Shown piece by piece: positions 45,843-56,262 of a stretch of DNA of 59,981 nucleotides. The notes under the pieces are model-generated. The model was not told where the DNA came from. It saw nothing but the letters and a program-made list of their open reading frames with translations, and searched no databases. The number at the start of each line of letters is the position of its first letter. The first letter of the stretch is position 1. The translations under genes were made by a program, and so were the position numbers. The DNA lies in NCBI GenBank assembly GCA_030949995.1, contig JAUZRY010000042.1, forward strand, positions 1-59,981, given 5' to 3'. The DNA is from Ardenticatenia bacterium. Its GTDB lineage: Bacteria > Chloroflexota > Anaerolineae > Ardenticatenales > Ardenticatenaceae.

Positions 45843-46980
45843 GAGAATCAGAAAGTGGGCCGACATCTTGGTCGAATATAGCGCGCCGGTTCGAGCAGGA
45901 CATGAGGTGGTTATTCGGGGCACCACTCTGGCCGAGCCGTTGGCCCTTGAGCTTGTGCGCGCCGTGTTGGAGCGGGAAGGCATTCCCCACGTGCGCCTCT
46001 CACCGACCACAACGAACGAGTATTTCTACCGATACGCCCCTAACAGCGTTCTGGACCGGCTCCCGGAGCTCATTCACCTGGAGTACCAGCGCGTGGATGT
46101 GGTCATCCACGTGCTCAGCGAGGACAACACTCGGGCACTCACTAACGTGGACCCCCAGAAGACCGTGCGTCTCCAGCGTGCCCGGCAACCCATCTCCGAA
46201 CTCTTCATGAACCGTTCGGCCAGCGGCGAGCTGCTCTGGAGTTTGACGCTCTTCCCCACGCCAGCTTACGCCCAGAACGCCGAGATGGGCCTGGTGGAAT
46301 TCACCGAATTTGTTTTCCAAGCCTGTTTCCTCAACGATGACGACCCGATCGCCCGCTGGCAGGAGCAAGTGCAGCGCCAGCAGCAGCTCATCGACGTGCT
46401 TCAGTCTGCCCGTGAGGTGCACATCCGGGGACCAGGCACTGACCTGCGCGTGGGCGTGGCGGGGCGCACGTGGATCAATGACAGGGGAGACAAGAACTTC
46501 CCCGGAGGCGAGGTCTTCACCGGTCCGGTAGAAGAGCAGGTTGAAGGTCACATCGCCTTTTCCTTTCCTGCCGTCCACGGGGGCCGCGAGGTGCGCGATG
46601 TGCGCCTCTGGTTCGAGGGGGGACGGGTGGTGCGAGCTGAGGCCTCCCACAATGAGGAGTTCTTGTTGAAGATGGTGGACATTGACGAGGGTGCTCGCTA
46701 CGTGGGTGAGTTCGCCTTCGGCACCAACTACAACATCCACCATTTTATTCGCAACACGCTCTTCGACGAGAAAATCGGTGGCACGGTCCACATGGCCTTG
46801 GGGCGCAGTTACCCCGAAACCGGCGGCCGCAATGTCTCCGCCATTCACTGGGACTTGATCTGCGATCTGCGCGAAGAGGGAGAAGTCTACGTGGACGGGG
46901 AGCTCTTCATGCACAATGGCCAATTTGTGCTCTGGGATGAGGCTGCCTCCATAGCCGATGGCCGCGACGAGGCCAGATGA
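45832..46980 (+). CDS. M29-family aminopeptidase
   Basis: 382 residues. The thermophilic aminopeptidase (AmpT/PepS) metal ligands can be placed: Glu in NFPGGEVFTGP, Glu in ARYVGEFAFG, His in TVHMALGRSYPE, and His/Asp in AIHWDLICD. It releases N-terminal amino acids in the cytoplasm. It starts inside the end of the LLM oxidoreductase gene (11-base overlap), so the two are coupled, though their link in metabolism is unclear. Confidence 0.93.
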   Translation: MYDERIRKWADILVEYSAPVRAGHEVVIRGTTLAEPLALELVRAVLEREGIPHVRLSPTTTNEYFYRYAPNSVLDRLPELIHLEYQRVDVVIHVLSEDNTRALTNVDPQKTVRLQRARQPISELFMNRSASGELLWSLTLFPTPAYAQNAEMGLVEFTEFVFQACFLNDDDPIARWQEQVQRQQQLIDVLQSAREVHIRGPGTDLRVGVAGRTWINDRGDKNFPGGEVFTGPVEEQVEGHIAFSFPAVHGGREVRDVRLWFEGGRVVRAEASHNEEFLLKMVDIDEGARYVGEFAFGTNYNIHHFIRNTLFDEKIGGTVHMALGRSYPETGGRNVSAIHWDLICDLREEGEVYVDGELFMHNGQFVLWDEAASIADGRDEAR

Positions 46981-46992
46981 CTCCTCTCCACG

Positions 46993-47730
46993 TCACGACT
47001 CGGGCAGCCGGTCGGCCAGCAGCCGGGCGTAGTCGAGTGTGGGCTCGAGCATGGTGGCCGAGCGAGAAGTAGTATCCAGACGGACAACTACCGGCCCCTG
47101 ACGTATGAGGACGAGGAAGACCGTCCACTCTTCTCCGCCCATAGGGCGTACTAAGTGATATCCCCGTGCCTCGTCCCCCAAGGGCGGTACCTCCACTTCC
47201 TGCACGGTCCGGGGATCACGTCGGTACTCGTCATCCAAGAAGTTGAAGAACCGGCTGCTTCCCTGCCGGTCCTGGAAGAGGAGCGCCCAGCTCTGCACTG
47301 TGAGAATGCCCACAGGATCCTCCAGGCGCACACTGGTGTAGACTGTGCGATACCCCTCCACAAACCCCCATTGTTCCAGCCGCCGGGCCAGGTCAGGCAC
47401 ATCAGGGCGGCTCGCTGCCAAGGCCTGTAGGGTCACCGGACCGGTATACCGGTTGTCGGCCTGGAAATCGTCGGGGGTATCTTGAATGTGTAACACGTAG
47501 GGCCAGGCCTGATTGGCCGTTGCGGCCGCCGGCGTGGTGATGAGTTCCGGCAAGAGCAACCCGGGCGTGGGAAGCGGGGGCGTTGGCGATGGCGTCGGCG
47601 TGAACATCGGCGAAGAAGGTGTTGGAGTTGCAGGTGGCTCTTCCAGTTGCCCACAAGCAACTCCTGTGATCATGAGCACAAGTCCCCACAATACTGGCCA
47701 CACTCTTCTCCGTCGCGTTTCAGCCATCAC
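46993..47730 (-). CDS. Lipoprotein of unknown function
   Basis: 245 residues. A basic N-terminus and hydrophobic stretch end in the lipobox ITGVACG, then a Thr/Pro/Ser linker (TPTPSPTPP) leads to a globular domain with FVEGYRTVYTS, LLFQDRQGSSRFFNF and VVRLDTTSRSATML. Family not recognised. It is just downstream of the subtilase gene on the same strand (gap nine bases), so it may be a surface partner or propeptide-like inhibitor of that protease; this is only a suggestion. Confidence 0.65.
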   Translation of the reverse strand: MMAETRRRRVWPVLWGLVLMITGVACGQLEEPPATPTPSSPMFTPTPSPTPPLPTPGLLLPELITTPAAATANQAWPYVLHIQDTPDDFQADNRYTGPVTLQALAASRPDVPDLARRLEQWGFVEGYRTVYTSVRLEDPVGILTVQSWALLFQDRQGSSRFFNFLDDEYRRDPRTVQEVEVPPLGDEARGYHLVRPMGGEEWTVFLVLIRQGPVVVRLDTTSRSATMLEPTLDYARLLADRLPES

Positions 47731-47739
47731 GTGAACACC

Positions 47740-49704
47740 TCAGCGGACTACAACGGGCAACCACAGGGAGTGCATTTCTTCCTCAAATTGTGAAGCCACG
47801 ACTGGGACCTCGCCTTCGTCGGGAAAGATGGCCACGGTGACGGTGACTTGGCCTGTGTACGTGAGGGGCAGGGAAAGAGACCAGAGCGAAACGGTAAACG
47901 TGTCTGAGGGTCCTAACGTGGTCCTGAACCCAGTGAAAGCCAGCGCACCGTCGGCGTCATAGAAAGTGTGCCACATGGTGAGCGTGAAGGGGGTGGTATT
48001 GGTGATGGTGTAGACTGAGGAGCGCAAAGGGGCCCTGTACAGGCCGGGTAGGCGGAGGGTGTAGAGGCCCTCACATGTTGCGCCCAATGCCCCCTGCACC
48101 AAATCCAGATCGCTCTGGTCCACAGTGCCACTGTTGTCCACGTCAAGGGGGCGTGTTGTCTGGGTGACGGGTTGGCCCATATGGGCTTTCACGGCAGCCA
48201 CCTCGGCGCCCGTGACAGCCCCGTCCTCGTCCCAATCCCAAGCCGGACATGTGGCTCCCAAGCGCACGGCTTCGGCGGCGTCCACCAGGCCCCAGCCCCA
48301 ACTGTTGTTGGGGCGGCCATCGGCGTCTCCTCCGCAGGTGGTGTCGGTGATGGGGCGGGCGGAAGCGCGCAGGAGCCGCTCCGTGAGGAGCACCCGGCCG
48401 CGAAGATGGGGGACGGCGCTCCACAGGAGGGCTGCCACACCGCTCGTGGCCGGTGCCGCCATGCTCGTGCCGCTCATGAAGGTGTATTGGCCCCCGAGGT
48501 AGCTGCTGCGCACGGCATATCCTGGGGCGACCAGATCGGGTTTGAGCCGTCGGCTGCCGTCACGGGTGACCGGCCCCCGGCTGCTGAAGAACGCCAGTTG
48601 ATCGTCTGCCGTGGAGGCGCCTACGCTGAAGCTTTCGGCGTAGATGGCTGGCGGGGCGCTCACCGTGCTGCACTCGGGCCCCTCGTTGCCGGCCGCGGCC
48701 ACTACGAGAATGCCGGCCAAGCGCAGTGCGCGCACGGCCTCGAGCAAGATGTTGACCTGCTCGTCCGTGCACCCTTCTGAAGGCGTGCAGATCCACGAAT
48801 TGTTGACAATGTCAGGAGCCAAGTCCGGACGAGGATCTTGGCCATCCAGCCTTGTGGGCGCCAGGAACCACTCGAAGCAGGTCAAGTAAGTGGCCGGCGA
48901 CCCAACGCCCCTCTCCATGTTGCGGCAGGCGATCCACGAGGCTCCAGGGGCCACGCCGACCTGGTTAGCTCCTTCCTCGCCCACGGCAATGCCGGCCACG
49001 TGGGTGCCGTGGCCAAGGTCGTCAAAGGGCTCGGCGGAAGTGGGAGAGAAGGCATCACGCCAGGCGTACTCGTGAGGCGCTGTGCCGGAGACAGTGCGCT
49101 CCCGGTCCCGAAGGGCGGGGTGGCTCCACTCCACGCCGGTGTCAGCCACGGCGATGACGATGCCCTCGCCCCGTGTGCCCGTGGCCCACACTTCAGGGGC
49201 ACGCACCTTTTGCACGTGCCACTCCACGCCCGCGGTGCTCCGGCGAAGGGGAGGTGCTTCTGGCGTGGGGAGAGGGGGGCGCACACGCACCTCGTCGAAG
49301 ACGGCCACGACGCCCGGGCGACGGGCTAGCTCTTGAGCCAAGGCTGGTGGCCCCTTCACCAGAATGGCGTTGACGATCCAGAAGGGGCGTGCCGGCACGC
49401 CTCGAGCGCGCAGTTCAGCCAGGAGATGGGCTTGGGATTGGGAGGCGGTATTGCGCAGGGCCGCCACTAAGCGGGTGCGCCGGGCTGTTGGATCAGGTAT
49501 GGCGGCCAAGGCCTCAAAGTGAGGCCGAGCGCCCAAGAGCACCCAGAAGGAGCGCGAGGTTTCGCTGGCTTCTGCCCGACCAACGCGGTCGAGGAGCACC
49601 ACGCTCCCGAGGGCCAAGAGTGTCACACAGGCAGCCAGGAGAATACGTCCGGCACGGTAACGCCGCCGTCTTGGTCTCCCGTCCTGGCCGCGGATCGTAC
49701 CCAC
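47740..49704 (-). CDS. Secreted S8 subtilase with dockerin-like repeats
   Basis: 654 residues. N-terminal signal-anchor ILLAACVTLLALGSVVLL, then an inhibitor-I9-like prodomain (LLAELRARGVPARPFWIVNA to about 140), and the catalytic domain with Asp188 (VADTGVEWSHP), His232 (GHGTHVAG), Asn in AAAGNEGPE and Ser414 (SGTSMAAP). From about 480 come two calcium-loop segments, DWDEDGAVTGAEVAAVKAHM and PLDVDNSGTVDQSDLDLVQG, forming a type I dockerin-like domain. A beta domain ends SLWLPVVVR. Active extracellular protease expected. Confidence 0.93.
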   Translation of the reverse strand: MGTIRGQDGRPRRRRYRAGRILLAACVTLLALGSVVLLDRVGRAEASETSRSFWVLLGARPHFEALAAIPDPTARRTRLVAALRNTASQSQAHLLAELRARGVPARPFWIVNAILVKGPPALAQELARRPGVVAVFDEVRVRPPLPTPEAPPLRRSTAGVEWHVQKVRAPEVWATGTRGEGIVIAVADTGVEWSHPALRDRERTVSGTAPHEYAWRDAFSPTSAEPFDDLGHGTHVAGIAVGEEGANQVGVAPGASWIACRNMERGVGSPATYLTCFEWFLAPTRLDGQDPRPDLAPDIVNNSWICTPSEGCTDEQVNILLEAVRALRLAGILVVAAAGNEGPECSTVSAPPAIYAESFSVGASTADDQLAFFSSRGPVTRDGSRRLKPDLVAPGYAVRSSYLGGQYTFMSGTSMAAPATSGVAALLWSAVPHLRGRVLLTERLLRASARPITDTTCGGDADGRPNNSWGWGLVDAAEAVRLGATCPAWDWDEDGAVTGAEVAAVKAHMGQPVTQTTRPLDVDNSGTVDQSDLDLVQGALGATCEGLYTLRLPGLYRAPLRSSVYTITNTTPFTLTMWHTFYDADGALAFTGFRTTLGPSDTFTVSLWSLSLPLTYTGQVTVTVAIFPDEGEVPVVASQFEEEMHSLWLPVVVR

Positions 49705-49717
49705 TACCGGCTCCTGG

Positions 49718-51250
49718 TCAGTAGGCGTTTCGGTCGGTGAAAATGCGCACCAAGGTCATCAGCATAATCTTGAAGTCCAGCGTCAGGGACCAGTTCTCCA
49801 CATACCAGAGGTCGTACTTGGTGCGCTCGGCGATGCTGGTGTCGCCCCGCAGGCCGTTCACTTGGGCCCACCCGGTGATGCCGGCCTTCTCGCGGTGGCG
49901 GTCCATGTACCGGGGAATGTAGCGGCGGAACTGTTCCACGTACACGGGGCGCTCCGGCCTGGGCCCCACGATGCTCATCTCACCCAGGAGGACGTTGATG
50001 AGCTGGGGCAACTCGTCCAAGCTGTACCGGCGGATGAAGGCGCCCACGCGCGTGCGGCGTGGATCATTCGGGCGTGTCCAGCCGGGCCCTTCCCGCTCGG
50101 CATCCTGGCGCATGGAGCGGAACTTGAGCATCTGGAAAGGCTTGGCATCTAACCCCATGCGTTCCTGGGTGTAGAAGACGGGGCCAGGGGATTCGAGCTT
50201 GATGAGCACGGCAATGACCAGCATCAGAGGGGAGAGGAACACCAGCGCTGTAGCGCTGACCACGATGTCCACGAGCCGTTTGACGGCCAGCTTCCATCCC
50301 CGCAGGGCAATGTCCCGTACGGTGAGCAGGGGAAGGCCGTTGAGGTCGCTGATGCTCATCTCCCCGGCCATGAATTGGAAGAGGTCGGGGAAGACTTTTA
50401 TGCTCACCTTCTCCCGCTCACATTTGCCAATAATGTGGACAATTTCCCTGTGGGTCGCTTCGGGCACGGCAATAATCACCTCGTCAACGCCATAGACATC
50501 AATGAGGCGGGGCAAGTCGTCAGTGGTGCCCAGTAAGGGCACGGAGAGGTCTTCGAGCACGGGGTAGCCACTCACCGTGACCACACCGACGGCACGGTAG
50601 CCCAGCCCTGGAGAGCGCTGGATGGCCCTCAGGATGATATTGGCTGTCTCGCCAGCGCCCACGATGAGCACGTGCTCGGGGGCGAAGTGACGCCCTTGGA
50701 GGGCCCATTGCAGCCGGGCGTGCACGATGCGGCCGGCGGCCACGAAGAGGATGGTGAGGGCCCAAGCATAAATGATCATCAGGCGAGGGTAGTCGAGCGA
50801 GTTCTTGTAGATGAAAGAGGTTGCTGCCAGCGCCAGGACCACGCCGATGGAAGTGGAGGCCACCACACGGCCGAATTCATCGATGTGGGAGAGCGCCCGT
50901 TTGCGCTTGTAGAGGCGGTGAAAGAAGTAGGTGGTTAACAGCGCCGCCACGTGGATGCTCAACATGCCGGTGTACTCGGTAAACGGTGGGATGGCCACTG
51001 GCGGTGGGAACTCGATGGTCAGGCGGAGCCAGTAGGCCACATAGAAGGCCAGCACGATCATGAGCGCGTCCACGGCGATCAGGGAGAGGGGAAAGAGAAA
51101 CGCACGCCGGCGACGCCATTCCCGTTCAGCGCGAACGTGACCTATTCCCTCGGCCACGGCCGGAGATGGATGGATCGGATGCACCTTGGCCGGCCGTTCT
51201 CGTTGGTTCTCGGCCAGATGTTGAAACGGATCCGGATATCGCATCTTCAT
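49718..51250 (-). CDS. Undecaprenyl-phosphate sugar phosphotransferase (exopolysaccharide initiator)
   Basis: 510 residues. About four to five membrane helices at the N-terminus, a nucleotide-fold middle (LIVGAGETANIILRAIQRSP) and the C-terminal bacterial sugar transferase domain: KRLVDIVVSATALVFLSPLM, KFRSMRQDAERE, RRYSLDELPQLINVLLGEMS, VGPRPERPVY, and KAGITGWAQVNGLRG. It moves a sugar-phosphate from UDP-sugar to the lipid carrier, the first step of exopolysaccharide assembly. The upstream GT2 gene overlaps its start. Confidence 0.93.
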   Translation of the reverse strand: MKMRYPDPFQHLAENQRERPAKVHPIHPSPAVAEGIGHVRAEREWRRRRAFLFPLSLIAVDALMIVLAFYVAYWLRLTIEFPPPVAIPPFTEYTGMLSIHVAALLTTYFFHRLYKRKRALSHIDEFGRVVASTSIGVVLALAATSFIYKNSLDYPRLMIIYAWALTILFVAAGRIVHARLQWALQGRHFAPEHVLIVGAGETANIILRAIQRSPGLGYRAVGVVTVSGYPVLEDLSVPLLGTTDDLPRLIDVYGVDEVIIAVPEATHREIVHIIGKCEREKVSIKVFPDLFQFMAGEMSISDLNGLPLLTVRDIALRGWKLAVKRLVDIVVSATALVFLSPLMLVIAVLIKLESPGPVFYTQERMGLDAKPFQMLKFRSMRQDAEREGPGWTRPNDPRRTRVGAFIRRYSLDELPQLINVLLGEMSIVGPRPERPVYVEQFRRYIPRYMDRHREKAGITGWAQVNGLRGDTSIAERTKYDLWYVENWSLTLDFKIMLMTLVRIFTDRNAY

Positions 51251-52215
51251 ACGGCCGACGCCACTCCCTTTCGTTCAGGCGGCCGCAGGGCGTTGCGGGC
51301 CAACTCGGTGTAGTAGAGGAGAGTAATGCCTGCGTCGATGAGCCAGTTGACGGCCGTCGGTGTTTGAGCGCGGTAGTGCTTATGGTGAAACCGGCGCATG
51401 GCGTCGTAAAAGGCACGAATCGACTCGACACTCCGCTGCCGGCTGCTGGCCCCTTTGTAGTGGAGCACGGTCACCTCGGGGTAGTACCAGATTTGCCATC
51501 CGGCCTGCTTGATCCGGTAGGCCCAGTCCAAGTCCTCGCCATACATGAAGAACCCCTCGTCGAGGAGTCCCACATCACAGACAGCCTCCCGGCGCACCAT
51601 CATGAAGGCGCCCACGACTGAGTCCACCTCGATGGTCACATCCGGGTCAATGTAGGTTAAGTTGTACCGTCCAAATCGTCTGCTGCGGGGGAAGAGCCGG
51701 CTCAGGCCGGTCAGGCGCCAGAAGCTCACTGCTGGTGATGGGAACGAACGGCGACAGGCTTTGTCCAAACTGCCGTCGGGGCGCACCAGCTTGGGCCCTG
51801 CGGCGCCGGCCTGTGGCCTTGCGTCCAGGAAGGCCACCATGCGGGCCAGGGCGTCCGGCGGGAGGAGCGTGTCGGGGTTGAGGAGCAGCACATAGCGGGG
51901 TGCATAGGGGGATGGCTCCCGGCCGGGCTGATCGTGGAACCCCAGCCGTCGCAGGGCCAAGTTGTTAGCGTAGGCATATCCTCCGTTGTAGGGGCTCTCG
52001 ATGAGCTCAACTTGGGGAAAGGTGGCTCGAACAGCTGTGGCGCTGCCGTCACTGGAACAGTTGTCAACCACGAAGACTTGAAAGGTGAGTTCTCCCCTGC
52101 TGGCGTAGAGGGATTCCAAGCAGTTCAGGAGCCAAGCTCTGGTGTTGTAATTGACGATCACGATGCCCAGGTCCTGCATTCTCCTGTCCTGGCGGTTGAT
52201 TTGGCCGTCCGGCAT
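51247..52215 (-). CDS. GT2-family glycosyltransferase (rhamnosyltransferase-like)
   Basis: Up to 322 residues. LGIVIVNYNTRAWLLNCLES and VFVVDNCSSDGSA give the nucleotide-binding fold, LLLNPDTLLP is the DxD-like site, and FFMYGEDLDWAYRIKQAGW is the acceptor-side motif seen in WbbL-type enzymes. A second possible start is 52179 (MQDLGIVIVNY), close to an AGGAGA. It overlaps the sugar phosphotransferase gene by four bases. Confidence 0.9.
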   Translation of the reverse strand: MPDGQINRQDRRMQDLGIVIVNYNTRAWLLNCLESLYASRGELTFQVFVVDNCSSDGSATAVRATFPQVELIESPYNGGYAYANNLALRRLGFHDQPGREPSPYAPRYVLLLNPDTLLPPDALARMVAFLDARPQAGAAGPKLVRPDGSLDKACRRSFPSPAVSFWRLTGLSRLFPRSRRFGRYNLTYIDPDVTIEVDSVVGAFMMVRREAVCDVGLLDEGFFMYGEDLDWAYRIKQAGWQIWYYPEVTVLHYKGASSRQRSVESIRAFYDAMRRFHHKHYRAQTPTAVNWLIDAGITLLYYTELARNALRPPERKGVASAV

Positions 52216-52283
52216 GGCTCACATCACAGGGGGAAATTGTAACACGGGCGGGGAGGAGAGGCAAAGCGCCGACCGGAAGGGCC

Positions 52284-55087
52284 CTAAGGTGTAAAGCTTT
52301 GGGGCTGGGGTTCAGTATGGGGAACAAGGGGAAGGCGGACTGTGAAGACACTTCCTCGTCCTACTTCGCTGTGCACGTCGATAGTACCGCCGTGGAGTTC
52401 GACCAAGTGTTTGACAATGGGCAGTCCGAGCCCGGCTCCTTCCCGTCCACCGGCCTGGTGGGCTTGTTGAAAGCGCTCGAAGATGGACTCAATGGCCTCT
52501 GGGGGAATGCCGACGCCGGTATCACGCACCTCGAAGCAGATGTGGTCATCAGATTGGTAGATTCGCAAGGTGATTGTGCCTTCTTCGGTGAACTTGTAGG
52601 CGTTGGAAATGAGGTTGGTGAGCACTTGGTTGAGGCGCACGCGGTCGGCGTAAATAGTGGGCACAGGGTCCTCCACAGCCACGATGAACTCCACAGGCTT
52701 CGCGCCTCTCTTGAAGATCCCCTCGTTGGTACGACGCACCTCCCGAAGCACCTCGTCGAGAGTGAGGGGTTCGATGTTCACGGTGAGCTGGCCGGCTTCA
52801 ATCTTGGCCAAGTCGAGCAGGTCATTGATCATGTGGAGCAGCCGCTGACCATTTTGGAGGATGGCTTCCAGGTCCTGGCGGGTCTCCTCGTCGAACTGTG
52901 AGCTCATGAGGAGGAACTCAGCGTAGCCGATGATGGAGCTGAGCGGGCTGCGCAGCTCGTGGCTCACGTGCATGAGGAACTCGCTTTTGAGACGGTCCAC
53001 CTCACGGAGGCGCTCGGCCGTTTGTTGGACTTCCCGGAAGAGGCGGGCGTTTTCGATAGCGATGGCGGCCAAGCTGGCAAATTGTTCGAGGGTTTCTACT
53101 TCTTCCATCGTGAAAGGATGGACTTCTGTTCTGGCCAAGCCGATCACGCCAACCAAATCATCGCCTGCGAGCAGGGGCACGCCCACAATGGAGCGAATTT
53201 GGTCGATGTCAGGCCCACGCACACGGTTTGGGATCTGCTGATAGTCGTCAAGTGTCACAGCCTTGCGTTCTGCCACACGCGCCCGGCCACGCCTTGACCC
53301 GGCTTCAGCCGGTCGCCGATGCGGGTGGCAAAAAGCCCAATGCCCACACGGGTGACAAGGGCTGAACCATCAGGTTCCATGAGCGTGACGTAACCGTGAA
53401 CACTATCCACCAGACCTGCCGCACGGGTGACAATGAGTCGGAGCAGCTCTTCCATTTCCAGGTGCCCCATAATCTCCAAGGCCGTCTGGTGGAGGGCTGT
53501 GAGCAATTGGTTGCGCTGGTGTAAGGCCACCTCGGCCTTTTTCAACTCGGTCACATCCATGGCCACGGCCAGCACTTGGCTGACCGTGTGGTCTTCGTCC
53601 ACCAGGGGCGTGAGAGACCACTCGAAAAGGCGGCCCGAGAACTCCATGAGCGTGCCAACGTGAACGCCGGCGAGGGCACGGCGAAAGGCAGAGGTGAACG
53701 CGTGGGTTTCCCCGAAAATTTCCTTCACGGAACGGCCCACTAGGTGGGGGTGCTGGTGTCTCAAACGCGCCAGCGCTTTCCCCCGGGCGAGGGAGATGGT
53801 GCCATCAGGTTCCACGGCGAGGAGCACAATGGGCGTGTTGGAAATCACGCTTTCCAGGCGTCGTTCCAGGGTGGCACGCACTTGTTCAAAGAGCCGCGTG
53901 CGTTCTATGGCCACGGCGAGCTGGTCGGCCATCACTTGGAAGATGGCCACGTCATCATCGTCGAAGGCTTCTGGGCGTTCGCTCTGCACGTCCAAGGCAC
54001 CGATAACGCGGTCACCCACTCGCAGGGGAAGGGCCAGTTCAGAGCGGGTACGCGGGAGGAGGGGGTTCTTGAAGTGAGCGGCGTCGGTACCCACGTCAAG
54101 CGCAATGCGGGACTCGCCCGTTGCTGTTACATAGCCCACAATGCCCACTTCGCCCACCTTGAGCTTGTGGTGTTCGGCAAGCATTTTCTGCCCTGATCCG
54201 CCCGTGGCTGCCCGAAGGACGGCGTATTCACCATGTTCGTCCACGAGGAAGAGGCCGGCGTGGTAGAAGCCAAATTGGTCGCGAATTAAGTTCACTGCTT
54301 GGTTCAGCAGATCGTCCAAGTTGGTGGCCAAGGCAGCATCTCGGGCAACTTCAGCAGCGACTTGAAGCTCCCTGGTACGCCGTTCCAAGTGGGCGGTGCG
54401 CTCTTCGACCATGTGGTGCAGTCGCTGCCGGTGTGCTTCTAGCTCAACCCGTGCTCGTTCCGACTCCATGAAGGCCGCACGAAAGCTCTCCAACAAATAG
54501 CTGATGGGCACAATGGTACCGGTCCCGAAGACGAAGAGTTGGAGGGGCTCATCCACCCACTCCACCAGCGAGGTGCTGCTTCCCAAGTGGTGTGGGGGTG
54601 GGATAAGGCCACCGGCGTAGAGGAGTGCAAAAATGAACATTGTTCCCACGCTCAGGATCAGTGCCATGAAGCCCACCTTGCGGCCCAACAGTACGGCACT
54701 CAGCACGCTGAACGTCATGAAGACAAGTTCACCGTTCCCCTCAAAGCCGATAAAGTAGCGCGTTTGGGAGAGCAGGCCCAAGATGTAGAGGAAGAGGAGG
54801 AAAACGCCGGCGCGGATGAAGTATTCCACCTCGTGGCTGAAGGTGATCAGGGTGAGCAGGCTGATGACCAAAAAGTAGAAGAAGATTTGGCGTGGTTCGC
54901 CAGCGCGCCAGGCCACCACACTGCCGACCCCCGCCAGCCCGCTGCCGAGCACGAGGGCAACGCGGAGAATAGCATCCAACAGCCGTTCGTACCAATCCGC
55001 GATGGAGCCGGCCGGCATGGGGGCAGCATGCGAGTGCCGGGGAACCTCGTGAGAAGCTGTCGATGGGGGAGTGCTCATTTCGCTCAT
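52284..55087 (-). CDS. Multidomain sensor histidine kinase, one frameshift
   Basis: About 934 residues after joining. Five to six N-terminal membrane helices, a coiled coil, a GAF domain (LDDLLNQAVNLIRDQFGFY), a PAS domain (SVISNTPIVLLAVEPDG to VTELKKAE), a second GAF domain broken by the frameshift (GQGVAGRVWQNAR then AVTLDDYQQIP, near 53270), then HisKA with His in FLMHVSHELRSPLSSIIGYA and HATPase (NLISNAYKF, VRDTGVGIPPE, GAGLGLPIVKHL). One base corrected makes one kinase. It starts with an ATGA overlap on the response regulator gene. Confidence 0.88.
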
Positions 55088-55479
55088 TGTTCCCGGCCTG
55101 TCAGGCGCCTGATCAGGGTTGTCAATTCAATCAGTGAAACCGGCTTTGTAATGAAGAAGTCAACCCCAAGATCCTGACATAGAGCCCGGTACTGCTCCTG
55201 GGCTGAGAGCACGATGATCTCCGTGCCCTGGCGCATGAGGTGGGGGCCCTCTTCGCGCAACAAGTCGGTGCCCCGTTCGTTTCCCATGCGGATGTCGCAG
55301 ATGAGGACATCAAAGTGGCGGTTGGCGAGGAGCGCACGAGCCTCTTGGAGTGTGGCTGCCTGTTCTACGGCAAACCCCGCCTGTGTGAGGGCTCGCACGT
55401 AGAGCCGGCGCTGATCGTCTTCGTCCTCCATGAGTAGAATCCGGACGGGTTGAGGCGTGCCTTGCTCCTGGAGACTCAT
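55084..55479 (-). CDS. Single-domain response regulator
   Basis: 131 residues. Receiver domain only: acidic pocket LLMEDEDDQRR, phospho-acceptor Asp in VLICDIRMGNERG, Ser in IIVLSAQ, Lys in FFITKPVS. No output domain, so it works by protein contact, presumably with the kinase encoded immediately downstream. AGGAG precedes the ATG at 55479. Confidence 0.9.
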   Translation of the reverse strand: MSLQEQGTPQPVRILLMEDEDDQRRLYVRALTQAGFAVEQAATLQEARALLANRHFDVLICDIRMGNERGTDLLREEGPHLMRQGTEIIVLSAQEQYRALCQDLGVDFFITKPVSLIELTTLIRRLTGREQ

Positions 55480-55578
55480 GGTGGTATGCTCCTGCTGCCG
55501 TTCGTGCTCAGGTGTTGCTCTTCCAGTTGACCATAATGATACCACAACCCACCTCTTGTGGCCAATAGGAATCTGTGA

Positions 55579-56262
55579 CTACTGGAGGTGGGCAGGGCCT
55601 TCTTCAAGCCACTCTTGACCGCCCTCCCAAACTTCCTTTTTCCAGATGGGCAAACTCTCCTTAGCCCGATCGATGGCGTAGCGACAAGCGGCAAAGGCCG
55701 TGGCCCTGTGGGGACTGCTCACGGCGATGGCGATGCTGGCCTCGCCGATCTCCAGCCGGCCGATTCGGTGAACAATGGCAATGCCCTTGACTTCCGGCCA
55801 CCGTGTGCGGATCTCGTCGGCGATGCGTTCCATTTGGCGCAGGGCCAAAGGCTCGTAGGCCTCGTATTCCAAATATTCGACCCGGCGTTCTCCGGTTTGG
55901 TTGCGAGTGGTGCCCACGAAGGTGAGCACTGCGCCGGCGCCAGGGTCGCTCACCCGGGCGCGCAGGGCGGCCTCGTCAATGGGGTCGGTGACCACGGCAA
56001 AGTAATCCTCACCATGCTCGCCTCCGGCCACAGGGGGAATAAAGGCCACTTCATCGCCGTCACGGAGTGGGGTGTCCAAGCTCACGTATTGGGCGTTGAC
56101 TGCGCCGACAACGCGGTGACGGAATGTGGCTAGCCCCGGAAACCGGTTCACTAACACGTGCCATGCATCACGCACGGTGGCCCCTTCGTCGAGCTGGAGT
56201 TCCAGCTCCGAGGTGCCGGTTGTTTCCCGGTATGCAGCAAACAGGCGCACACTGACTTGCAT
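55579..56262 (-). CDS. MoaD-MoaE fusion (molybdopterin synthase)
   Basis: 227 residues. Residues 1-80 are MoaD-like (VRLFAAYRETTGTSELEL, DGDEVAFIPPVAGG, ending in the Gly-Gly that carries the thiocarboxylate). The rest is MoaE (FVGTTRNQTGERRVEYLEYEAYEPLA, VHRIGRLEIGEASIAIAVSS and the catalytic KESLPIWKKEVWEGG). In separate proteins the MoaD tail inserts into MoaE; in a fusion the GG is internal, so cleavage or an alternative mechanism is implied. GGAGGGGAG lies before the ATG at 56262. Confidence 0.92.
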   Translation of the reverse strand: MQVSVRLFAAYRETTGTSELELQLDEGATVRDAWHVLVNRFPGLATFRHRVVGAVNAQYVSLDTPLRDGDEVAFIPPVAGGEHGEDYFAVVTDPIDEAALRARVSDPGAGAVLTFVGTTRNQTGERRVEYLEYEAYEPLALRQMERIADEIRTRWPEVKGIAIVHRIGRLEIGEASIAIAVSSPHRATAFAACRYAIDRAKESLPIWKKEVWEGGQEWLEEGPAHLQ

